Of a stretch of DNA of 64,000 nucleotides, positions 9,721 to 18,622 are shown one piece after another. A model generated the notes under the pieces. It was not told the origin of the DNA, ran no database searches, and worked only from the letters and a program-made list of their open reading frames with translations. Source of the DNA: Alphaproteobacteria bacterium (GTDB lineage: Bacteria > Pseudomonadota > Alphaproteobacteria > MPNO01 > UBA2964); contig WLWZ01000001.1 in NCBI GenBank assembly GCA_012103315.1, positions 744,001 through 808,000 on the forward strand, written 5' to 3'. The first letter of the stretch is position 1, and each line of letters begins with the position of its first letter. A program made the translations under genes and the position numbers.

Positions 9721-10668
9721 TTAGGAATCCGTTGCGCCGTAATAGAGATTTACGGTGTGTTTGGCTTCCGCGAAAAATAGCCAGCGTTCGACCATCGTTC
9801 CGGCCATGACGGAAATGACTGCCAGAATGGCGGCGGGAATTTTGAGCCAAGGCTCGGCTTCAACTGTGCCGACCGCAAGGCACCAGGGGACCAGGAAGTA
9901 ACTAAAGAATGCCCAGCGGCGGAGTTTTTCCGCGTGTTTACGGGCGACTTTGAACCCCATCTCCTGCTGGACGTAGTTTTCCTGAGTGTTCGGCGCATCC
10001 AGTAGCCGGACAGAGCCGAGGTCGCCAAGGCCAGTGGCGCTCTCTGGTGGCACCCAACTCGGGGAGGTGTCGAGGAACATCCAGTATTTGCGTTTGAGCC
10101 ATAGGGCCAAAACGCCGGTGATGACAACAATCATTCCGATGCCAGGCGTATGGAGATCGAAGAGCTGAGTGATCATGTTGAACCAGATGCTGCCGGTCCA
10201 GAGTGCAAAGGCTAAATAGACGCGAACAGTATGACGATTAAACCACGCCCGGATGGTTCGCAGCGTCGCGTAAATCATTGATGTCGCATAGACGGTCAAT
10301 GCGGCGAATAGGACCGTGAGCATGGCGTAGAGCCGCCAGGCACCATCATGGCTTTCATAGATGACCCACCCAATGGCAAAGAGACCAAACGGGACAAACC
10401 CGGCCACGGCCAACACACCTTCGCGGGACAGCCAGGATGATTTCCATTGCGACAAGGCGCGCCATGCGCGTTCGGGGTGCCCGAGATGAAAAGTAGAGGA
10501 CAGCAGCCCACTAATCACCATGGTGAAGGCAAGAAAAAATCCGGTGAACCCGAACCAGCGATCAGGTTCAATCCATTGGCCGGCTGCAAACAACCCCATC
10601 AGGAAGAGCAAGCCGTACCCAGCACCTGAAAAGGTCGTGAAAATTATAACGGAGTAAGCGGGATGCAT
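9721..10668 (-). CDS. soeC: Sulfite dehydrogenase membrane anchor, DmsC/SoeC-like
   Basis: Multi-TM DmsC-like protein (STFHLGHPERAWRALSQWKSSWLSREG) encoded directly after FeS and molybdopterin subunits. Confidence 0.75.
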   Translation of the reverse strand: MHPAYSVIIFTTFSGAGYGLLFLMGLFAAGQWIEPDRWFGFTGFFLAFTMVISGLLSSTFHLGHPERAWRALSQWKSSWLSREGVLAVAGFVPFGLFAIGWVIYESHDGAWRLYAMLTVLFAALTVYATSMIYATLRTIRAWFNRHTVRVYLAFALWTGSIWFNMITQLFDLHTPGIGMIVVITGVLALWLKRKYWMFLDTSPSWVPPESATGLGDLGSVRLLDAPNTQENYVQQEMGFKVARKHAEKLRRWAFFSYFLVPWCLAVGTVEAEPWLKIPAAILAVISVMAGTMVERWLFFAEAKHTVNLYYGATDS

Positions 10669-10685
10669 TTCTTGCTAAATCCTGA

Positions 10686-11441
10686 CTATCGTGTGAGGAC
10701 TTTATCGAGCCAGCGGAACAGGCCACCGGCCTCTTCGACTTCATTTGTTGGCTCGATGGGTGTTAGTCGTCTCGGCCGATCTTCTTCGTACCCTGTGCTT
10801 TTAGGGCGCGGCGGCAGATATTTATTGACTGGTTCGTAATGCAGTTCCGGCATTAGGTCGTAACCGCCACGATCCTCGACCATACGAGAAACGTCGGAGC
10901 TCGGGTCGCCAAGGTCGCCAAAATGGCGGGCATTCGCGGGGCAGGTCGAGACACAAGCGGGAACGCGCTCTTCCTCGGCGATATTCTCGTTATAGATACG
11001 ATCAATACACAGCGTACACTTTTTCATCACACCGGCATCGCCATCATATTCGCGAGCGCCATATGGGCAGGCCCAACTACAGAGCTTGCAGCCTATGCAT
11101 ATGTCTTCATTGACCAGAACAATACCGTCTTCCGCGCGCTTATAGGAGGCACCGGTTGGGCACACCTCGACGCAGGCGGGTTGTTCGCAATGTAGGCAAG
11201 AGCGCGGGAAATGAACCGTCCGGCTATCGGCGCCGTCGCCGCATTCGAATGTGTGAACCCTGTTAAACCAGACGCCATCGGCATTTTCGCCAAACGGGTC
11301 GGTGTCGGGTAAGGGCGCAGAATGTCCGCTAGTGTTCCATTCTTTGCAGTTCACTGCACAGGCATGACACCCGACACAGATATCAAGATCGATTACCAGG
11401 CCAAGTTTTGTACCGGTCGTATTTTGAGGGATTTGCGTCAC
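10686..11441 (-). CDS. soeB: 4Fe-4S ferredoxin subunit, SoeB/DmsB-like
   Basis: Cys clusters CVGCHACAVNCKEWNT, CLHCEQPACVEVCPTGA, CIGCKLCSWACPYGA. Confidence 0.8.
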   Translation of the reverse strand: MTQIPQNTTGTKLGLVIDLDICVGCHACAVNCKEWNTSGHSAPLPDTDPFGENADGVWFNRVHTFECGDGADSRTVHFPRSCLHCEQPACVEVCPTGASYKRAEDGIVLVNEDICIGCKLCSWACPYGAREYDGDAGVMKKCTLCIDRIYNENIAEEERVPACVSTCPANARHFGDLGDPSSDVSRMVEDRGGYDLMPELHYEPVNKYLPPRPKSTGYEEDRPRRLTPIEPTNEVEEAGGLFRWLDKVLTR

Positions 11442-14335
11442 TGACCATCCCCCCGTTTAGCCGAACGAGAATACATGCGGCCATAGCGCAATATGCCCGG
11501 TCGCTCAGGCAGTGCTTTTGGCGGTTCCAGTGTCGGGAATTGTGGCGCGGTCTCTGCGCTTTCTTCGGCGCTACATTTCTCAATGCGCACGCGGAGATCA
11601 TACCAAGCTGCCTGACCGGTTACCGGGTCGGAATTGGCATAGCGAAAACCGTCTCCTTTTGGCGGCAGAAGCTCTGAGATCACATGGTTGAGCAGAAAGC
11701 CGGTTTTGGCTTCTGGTGCTTTGGGGTCGAGGTTCCACGCACCTTTTTGTTTGCCAATGGCATTCCAGGTCCACACTGTGTCGCCGTTAACACCTTCCAT
11801 CAACTTCGCCTGTGCCTTGACGCGATTATGATGACTAATCACCCAGACCCAATCACCATCTTCGATCTCATGGGCTTCGGCAGTCTTGCGATTGATATAA
11901 AGCGGGTTGGTGCCATGGATTTGGCGTAGCCACGCGTTCTGTGATCCCCAGCTGTGATACATTGCCATGGGTCGCTGGGTGAGGGCGTGCATCGGATACT
12001 CATTGGTATCCAGGGCTTCACCTTCAAAGGGTGGGTACCAAATCGGCATAGGATCGAAATATTTTTTGATGCGATCACGGTGCTCTTCCGGTGGCTGAAC
12101 GGCACCATGTCCCTGAGCGGCCAGACGGAATTTTTGTAGCGGCTCTGAATAAACCTGCATGATGATCTGGTTGGCCGATCCTATAAAGCCAACAGACGCT
12201 GCATAATCGAGATAATCACGATTGGCGTGCTTGAAATAATGCTGTTCAGGCGGCAGCTTATGTTCCCAAAAACAACCATTTTCAACATATTTGTCGAGCT
12301 GGTTTTTGTTCGGCGCGCCTGTACCATGGCTGTTGCCATCTTCGCCACGCCAACCAGCAAGCGATCCGATACCAGGAGCTCGTTCATGATTGACGAGATA
12401 GTCAGGGTAGCCGCCGGGATACTTGGCGCTGCCATCTTCATTGGTCAGGCCGGGCAATCCAATTCGCGATCCAAGGTCAATCAGGACGCTCTGGAAGGGG
12501 CGAACGTCCCGATCTGGTTCCACGACGGGCTGACGAATGGAGTCGGCTGCACTTTCGGCGCTACAGATCGGACGGTCGAGAAGAGACACGCAATCCCAGC
12601 GTTCGAGATAGGTCGTATCTGGTAGGACGAGATCGGCATAGGCGACCATTTCCGAGAAGTAAGCATCGGAATACATGATCTTGGGGATACGATATTCGCC
12701 GGTCTCTTCATCCTTGGCGGTGAGCATTTCCTTGGTGCCCGCCGTATTCATGGACGAGTTCCAGCTCATATTTGCCATATACATAAACAGCAAATCGACC
12801 GGGTAAGGGTCCTGATTGTGGGCGTTGGTGATGACCATATGCATCATGCCGTGCGCCGCTATAGGTGCTTCCCACGAGAAAGCATGATCAATCCGTCTCG
12901 GTGTTCCGTCTTCTTCGACCAGCAAATCTTCCGGACCGGCAGGGAACCCGAGCGGCGGGCCAGCCATTGGTGTGTTTGGCGCAATCTGATCGGGTTTACC
13001 GGTTGGCTTTAAGGGCGGGGGTGCAGCTTTTGGGAAGGGTGGCTTGTACCGGAAGCCACCGGGGCAATCGATGCTCCCTAACAAAATCTGCAGTAAATGA
13101 ATAGCGCGGCAAGTGTGAAAGCCGTTCGAATGCGCTGAGATACCGCGCATCGCATGCATTGAGACCGGTCGACCGATCATCTTGTCATGTTTGCGCCCGG
13201 CCCAATCTGTCCACGGTTGATCGATCTCAATCTGTTGTTCAAACGCAACATCGGCAATTTCAGCAGCGATGCGGCGCATCGTTCTTGCGGGAACGCCGGT
13301 TTCTTTCTCAGCGGCTTCGGGTGAATAGCTTTTATCGAGATAACGTTCCGCCATCAGGGCGAATGCTGGGACCGCCTTGCGGCCGTCTTCCGTAGTGAAA
13401 GACCCCGTTAGGGCCGGCGATACACCTGCTAAACGAGCGTCTGCGGCTTGGTTGGTGCCGGTGTCCCAGCAGAGCGGTTCGTCATCAATACCCCGAACGA
13501 ACAGTCCGTCATCGGCCTCGCCTGGATTTTGAATAACCAACCAGGGCAAATTGGTGTAGCGAACAATGTAGTCGAGGTCGATCTTGTCGGCTTTGAGAAG
13601 CTCGTGGATCAATGCAAGAACAAACTTGCCGTCAGTTCCGGGCCGGATGCCAATCCATTCATCAGCTATAGCGGAGTAGCCGGTACGGATCGGGTTCAGT
13701 GAGACGAATTTAGCGCCGTTATTTTTGAGCTTTGAAAGTCCGGCTTTGATTGGGTTGCTATCGTGATCTTCGGCAACGCCAAACATCAGCATATATTTGG
13801 TTAGGTCCCAATCGGGTTCGCCAAACTCCCAGAATGAGCCACCGATAGTGTATATGCCGCCCGCCGCCATATTGACTGAACAGAACCCGCCATGGGCAGC
13901 ATGGTTGGGTGTGCCGAACTGGCTGGCCCACCAGCCGGTAAGGGCCTGGCTTTGATCGCGACCCGTAAAGAAGGCCAGCTTGCGCGGATCAGTTTTGCGG
14001 ATATCGCCAAGCCACTCGCTAGCGAGCTCTAGCGCTTCATCCCATTCGATTTCCTTGAATTCCGCCTTGCCACGTTCACCAACCCGTTTGAGGGGCTTGG
14101 TCAGTCGCGCCGGGGAATAATGATTCATGATCCCGGCCGACCCCTTGGCACAAAGGACGCCTTTGTTTACCGGATGATCGCGATTGCCTTCGATATAGCG
14201 GATTCCACCATCTTTCATATGCACTTTGATGCCGCACCGACAGGCACACATGTAGCAGGTGGTGTGTTTGATTTCGTCTGAGACCGTGGGTGAGGTGTCG
14301 ATCTCTTCGATAGGGTCGAAGTACCCGCGTGTCAT
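11438..14335 (-). CDS. soeA: Molybdopterin oxidoreductase catalytic subunit, SoeA-like sulfite dehydrogenase
   Basis: N-terminal TTCYMCACRCGIKVH FeS motif, large Mo-bisMGD fold, overlaps soeB by 4 bp. Start MTRGYFDPIEE at 14335 preferred over the ORF-track start 14422. Confidence 0.8.
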   Translation of the reverse strand: MTRGYFDPIEEIDTSPTVSDEIKHTTCYMCACRCGIKVHMKDGGIRYIEGNRDHPVNKGVLCAKGSAGIMNHYSPARLTKPLKRVGERGKAEFKEIEWDEALELASEWLGDIRKTDPRKLAFFTGRDQSQALTGWWASQFGTPNHAAHGGFCSVNMAAGGIYTIGGSFWEFGEPDWDLTKYMLMFGVAEDHDSNPIKAGLSKLKNNGAKFVSLNPIRTGYSAIADEWIGIRPGTDGKFVLALIHELLKADKIDLDYIVRYTNLPWLVIQNPGEADDGLFVRGIDDEPLCWDTGTNQAADARLAGVSPALTGSFTTEDGRKAVPAFALMAERYLDKSYSPEAAEKETGVPARTMRRIAAEIADVAFEQQIEIDQPWTDWAGRKHDKMIGRPVSMHAMRGISAHSNGFHTCRAIHLLQILLGSIDCPGGFRYKPPFPKAAPPPLKPTGKPDQIAPNTPMAGPPLGFPAGPEDLLVEEDGTPRRIDHAFSWEAPIAAHGMMHMVITNAHNQDPYPVDLLFMYMANMSWNSSMNTAGTKEMLTAKDEETGEYRIPKIMYSDAYFSEMVAYADLVLPDTTYLERWDCVSLLDRPICSAESAADSIRQPVVEPDRDVRPFQSVLIDLGSRIGLPGLTNEDGSAKYPGGYPDYLVNHERAPGIGSLAGWRGEDGNSHGTGAPNKNQLDKYVENGCFWEHKLPPEQHYFKHANRDYLDYAASVGFIGSANQIIMQVYSEPLQKFRLAAQGHGAVQPPEEHRDRIKKYFDPMPIWYPPFEGEALDTNEYPMHALTQRPMAMYHSWGSQNAWLRQIHGTNPLYINRKTAEAHEIEDGDWVWVISHHNRVKAQAKLMEGVNGDTVWTWNAIGKQKGAWNLDPKAPEAKTGFLLNHVISELLPPKGDGFRYANSDPVTGQAAWYDLRVRIEKCSAEESAETAPQFPTLEPPKALPERPGILRYGRMYSRSAKRGDGQ

Positions 14336-14442
14336 AAACGAAAAGCTCCCTTTGTTAGCTGCTTTGTTAAAAGAGAACGCAGCTGCCGTCAAATCTGCTA
14401 GTTGTGATGGATAAAAATACACCTAACCTTTGCATTATACAA

Positions 14443-14459
14443 AATCACATGCTGTGATT
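14443..14459. promoter_or_regulatory. Candidate operator palindrome AATCACA-TGC-TGTGATT
   Basis: Perfect 7-bp inverted repeat with 3-bp spacer in the 154-bp divergent soeA / MBL-protein intergenic region. Confidence 0.4.
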
Positions 14460-14489
14460 GCACTAGTTTGCAGAAAAAAAGTTTGGACA

Positions 14490-15353
14490 ATGACCGTAAC
14501 CGTAAAAACCTTTTTCGATAGTGAGACCAATAACGCAACTCATCTTGTTTGTGATGGGGAAACGCGCAATTGCGCCATAATAGACCCGGTGCTTGATTTT
14601 GATCTTGCAGCGGGGAAAGTGGTGACGCGGTCGGCAGACGAGTTAATGGCGTATGTGAATGATGAGAGCTTCAAGGTCGAGTGGATTTTGGAAACTCATG
14701 TCCATGCAGATCATCTCTCTGCATGCGCTTATCTAAAAGAAAAAATCGGCGGTAAAACGGGCATAAGCTCGGGTGTAATCGAGGTCCAAAAGACGTTCGG
14801 GGCGATTTATAATCTCGAGGGTGATTCAGCACTCGACGGATCGCAATTTGATAGACTCTTCTCAGATGGCGACTCTTTTTCGATCGGTAATCTTGAAGCG
14901 AGGGTGATTCATACGCCTGGTCATACCCCTGCATGTGCAACCTATGTTATCGACGACTGCGCCTTTACGGGGGATACGTTCTTTATGCCGGACTCGGGAA
15001 CGGCGCGGTGTGATTTTCCGGGTGGCAGCGCTTCACAACTTTATAACTCACTCGAAAAGATTTTGGCATTACCCGCTGAAACACGATTGTTCCTCAACCA
15101 TGACTATGGCTGCGGAGGATCGCGCGACTGTTGTTGGGAAACAACCGTTGAGGAACAGCGCGATAATAATATTCATGTTGGTGGTGGGAAGACAGCGGAA
15201 GAATTTATTGCGATGCGTGAAGAACGTGACGCGACATTATCGATGCCGAAACTGGTTCTTCCGGCTATTCAGGTGAACATGCGGGCAGGGGAGCTACCAC
15301 CGCCTGAGGCCAATGGCAGCCGTTTTCTCAAAATCCCACTTAACGCGTTTTAA
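14490..15353 (+). CDS. MBL-fold persulfide dioxygenase-like protein (ETHE1/Blh-type)
   Basis: ETHVHADHLSACAYLK, HTPGHTPACATYVIDDCAFTGDTFFMPDSGTARCDFPGG, LFLNHDYGCGG. ATG at 14490 preferred over the TTG at 14430. Confidence 0.8.
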   Translation: MTVTVKTFFDSETNNATHLVCDGETRNCAIIDPVLDFDLAAGKVVTRSADELMAYVNDESFKVEWILETHVHADHLSACAYLKEKIGGKTGISSGVIEVQKTFGAIYNLEGDSALDGSQFDRLFSDGDSFSIGNLEARVIHTPGHTPACATYVIDDCAFTGDTFFMPDSGTARCDFPGGSASQLYNSLEKILALPAETRLFLNHDYGCGGSRDCCWETTVEEQRDNNIHVGGGKTAEEFIAMREERDATLSMPKLVLPAIQVNMRAGELPPPEANGSRFLKIPLNAF

Positions 15354-15361
15354 TAGCCGAT

Positions 15362-18300
15362 CTATTCAGCTGCGGAAACCACCGGTACTTCGCGCATCTT
15401 TGAACCCTTTTGACGCCGCAGAAGCGGAGAGGCGAACGACAGTAATGGCGGGACGATCAGCAGCGTCAGCAGCGCCGACATTGCGAGTCCGCCGAGGACG
15501 ACGGAACCCAGACCTCGGTATAGCTCTGAGCCAGCGCCGGGAATGACGACCAACGGCATCATGCCGAAGACAGTTGTCATGGTTGACATAAAGATCGGTC
15601 TAATTCGGTTTCGGGTTGCTTCGGCAATCGCTTCAGCGGCGTCCATCGCTTCTTTGCGGACGTGATGAAGTGTCTGATGAACTAGCAGAATAGCGTTGTT
15701 CACCACTGTTCCTATTAATATTACGAAGCCAAGTACCGTCAGCATATCGAGCGCTTGGAAGGTGTAGATATTCAGGATCGACAGCCCCGCAACGCCACCT
15801 GCTGTCGCTAATGGTACCGAGAACATAATGATCAACGGGAAAACAAAGCTTTCATAGAGAATAGCCATGACAAGATAAACGATAGCGATCGCTATGAGCA
15901 GATTGATCACCATTGCATCCCAGGTTCTGTTTAGCTCGTCGGCTGTACCGGACATCGTAAGTCGTACGCCGTCAGGTAGGCCCCGTTCTTCAAGGGGCGC
16001 CATAACTTCCTTCCGCACTTTTGCGATGGCCTCTTCGAGAGCGACTTTGTTTTTTGGTCGAATTTGGAGGGTTACCGTTCGCACTCTTTCAAGGTGACGG
16101 ATCTGCGTTGGTCCCTCGGTGACGTCAATTTTCGCGAGAGCGGATACTGGCAAGATGTGTCCGGTGCGGGTGACCACCGGTAAATTACCTATTTCCTGTG
16201 TCGAGGTTGCTTCTCTTGGGCCCATTAACGTCAGATCGATACGCTTGCTACCTCGCGTTACTTCGGCAGCGCGCAGCCCGTCATTTGACGCATCAACTGT
16301 AAGCGCCAAATCGCGAGCCGTTAATCCAACGTCGGCAAGACGCAGCAGATTTGGGACGACTCTGACTTCGGGAGCCCCAAGTTCGAGTCCTGGCTTAGGT
16401 CTAATTTGGTAGCCTTCGCTGCGCGGCATTACGCGGCGGAGAATGCCCACACCCTGACGGGCCACTTGCAACAAGTCTTCGAGGTTTGGACCGGTGATAT
16501 CGAGTTCGATGATGCGAGATCCACCTAACCCGCGCCCAAATAGTGAGGTTTGCCTGGCAAAGCCAAACGTACCGGGTTCGCTGAAAACGGCGCGCCGCAT
16601 GATTGGAACCAGTTCACGAGCACGCGATGGGTCCAACGCATTTGCACCCATAAAGGTAGAGGTCGACCTGGCGACAAACCAGAAACGTCCCATTTTGACT
16701 GGGCCCAAGTCACAGTCTTTTATGTGAAGTGGAAACCAACCGCCTGCCGACCCAAATTCAATTCGGGAATACCATGGGTCGCAGGTCTTGGGCTCCTCGT
16801 CTTCTTTGGCCCAGTGCCGACGAACACTTCCCTCAACCTTTGTTGCCATATTATTGAGGGTTTTTAGATTATATCCCGGCGGCGGATTGGCGATGGCGAT
16901 AATAAAATTTCGGTTTCCCTCAGGGAGATAACTTAGTTTGGGTAAGAAAAAATAGGTCCCGGCCGCCGCTAAACCTGTAACGCCTAATACGACGAGCATT
17001 CCAACGAAACGGTGGGTGATGACCACCCCGGTGAATCCCGTAATAAATTTTACAAAGCCACTGGCAAAATTATCGACTAGAGGTATCCGTCGCGTTCCGG
17101 TTACCTTGTGGGTATTGTCGCCAAGCAATTTATTCGCAAGTGTCGGCACTACGGTGATCGAGACGATGAGTGACAACAAAACAGCGACAGAGAGAGCTAC
17201 GGCTATATCACGGAATAGCTGACCGACAACGAGATCCATGACGAGGATCGGTGCGAAGACGACAATCGTGGTAACAGCCGAGGCCATAATCGCACCCCAG
17301 ACCTCTCCGGCGCCACGCACAGCCCCTTCAAGCTTAGAGCTGCCTTTCTCCCGGTGACGGTAGATATTCTCCAGAACCACAATTGCCGCATCGACGACCA
17401 TGCCAACAGCGAAGGCGATGCCTGCCAAAGAAATTACATTGATGGAACGGCCCATAGCGGCGAGAGCGACAAATGAGCCAACCACAGAGACCGGAATAGC
17501 TAGTGACACGACGGCTGTGGCGCCAAACGATCTCAGAAACAGTAATAGTATTAACGCCGCTAATGTACCGCCCAACCATATATTTTGCGTAACAAGCTGA
17601 ATTGCTGATTTGATGTACACAGTGTCGTCATGAACCTGTTTCATGACGAGGCCAACTTTGGGCAGGACGTCACGGTTCAGCCGGGTGACGACCTTTTTTA
17701 TGCCCTCCATTGTTTCGATGACATTTGCACCGGTATCGCGGATCGCACTAACTGCAATGGCGGGTTGACCCAAATTTCGGATCCGGGCATCGCGTTTTTT
17801 GTGCCCAAATTCTACATGGGCAATGTCACCGACCGTTACCCGGAAAACGCGTCCAGAGGTTTCATCACGTTGTGTTCGAAGGACAACTTCTTTGACACGG
17901 GAGACAGAATTAAGTTCGCTTTCGGTTCTGACACGGTATTCGCGCTTGCCTTCGTCGACTTCACCAGCAGAAACACTAATGTTTGTACCCCGTAGAGCAT
18001 TGTTTACATCCGGGACAGTGATGCGGTAGTGCGCCAAACGTTTTGGATCGACAATGACCCGTATCTCTGACTCGTTTCCACCACGAACATTGACAGCAGC
18101 TACGCCCGGAACGCGTTCCAGTTGATCGCGGACAACATCATCGAGGAAGTCGCCATAAGCTCGGATCGATTTGGAATTGTTGGGAAGTTTGGTGATTGAA
18201 AACCAAGCAATAGGATTATCGTCAGTATCGCGTGTTCTAAGAATGGGTTCGTCTGCTTCTTCGGGCAGGCCGGTGACCTGTTGCAGCCGGTTGTTTATCA

Positions 18301-18619
18301 GGAGTATCGATCTATTGCGGTCAGCGGTGATATTGAATTCAAGAATGATGGTTGCCCGTCCGCGGCGAGCGCGTGATTCCATTTTCTCCAGACCTTCCAG
18401 GCCTTTGAGTTTCTCTTCTTGAGGAATGACGATTTCGCGTTCGATCTCAGCTGGCGATGCGCCAGGCCAGGAAGTTTGAATCAGGATGAGCGGCTTGCGA
18501 ACGTCGGGTGTTAACTGGATGGGTATAATTCGAAGGGCCAGCCAACCCATAAGGACGATCATCAAAACAATCGATAGAATGGCGATCGGCCGTCGAACGG
18601 CGAGTTCGATAAGTTTCAT
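15362..18619 (-). CDS. RND-family efflux transporter permease (AcrB/MdtB-like)
   Basis: 1085 aa; MKLIELAVRRPIAILSIVLMIVLMGWLALRIIPIQLTPDVRKPLILIQTSWPGASPAEIE and GMVVDAAIVVLENIYRHRE. Confidence 0.95.
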   Translation of the reverse strand: MKLIELAVRRPIAILSIVLMIVLMGWLALRIIPIQLTPDVRKPLILIQTSWPGASPAEIEREIVIPQEEKLKGLEGLEKMESRARRGRATIILEFNITADRNRSILLINNRLQQVTGLPEEADEPILRTRDTDDNPIAWFSITKLPNNSKSIRAYGDFLDDVVRDQLERVPGVAAVNVRGGNESEIRVIVDPKRLAHYRITVPDVNNALRGTNISVSAGEVDEGKREYRVRTESELNSVSRVKEVVLRTQRDETSGRVFRVTVGDIAHVEFGHKKRDARIRNLGQPAIAVSAIRDTGANVIETMEGIKKVVTRLNRDVLPKVGLVMKQVHDDTVYIKSAIQLVTQNIWLGGTLAALILLLFLRSFGATAVVSLAIPVSVVGSFVALAAMGRSINVISLAGIAFAVGMVVDAAIVVLENIYRHREKGSSKLEGAVRGAGEVWGAIMASAVTTIVVFAPILVMDLVVGQLFRDIAVALSVAVLLSLIVSITVVPTLANKLLGDNTHKVTGTRRIPLVDNFASGFVKFITGFTGVVITHRFVGMLVVLGVTGLAAAGTYFFLPKLSYLPEGNRNFIIAIANPPPGYNLKTLNNMATKVEGSVRRHWAKEDEEPKTCDPWYSRIEFGSAGGWFPLHIKDCDLGPVKMGRFWFVARSTSTFMGANALDPSRARELVPIMRRAVFSEPGTFGFARQTSLFGRGLGGSRIIELDITGPNLEDLLQVARQGVGILRRVMPRSEGYQIRPKPGLELGAPEVRVVPNLLRLADVGLTARDLALTVDASNDGLRAAEVTRGSKRIDLTLMGPREATSTQEIGNLPVVTRTGHILPVSALAKIDVTEGPTQIRHLERVRTVTLQIRPKNKVALEEAIAKVRKEVMAPLEERGLPDGVRLTMSGTADELNRTWDAMVINLLIAIAIVYLVMAILYESFVFPLIIMFSVPLATAGGVAGLSILNIYTFQALDMLTVLGFVILIGTVVNNAILLVHQTLHHVRKEAMDAAEAIAEATRNRIRPIFMSTMTTVFGMMPLVVIPGAGSELYRGLGSVVLGGLAMSALLTLLIVPPLLSFASPLLRRQKGSKMREVPVVSAAE

Positions 18620-18622
18620 GAC

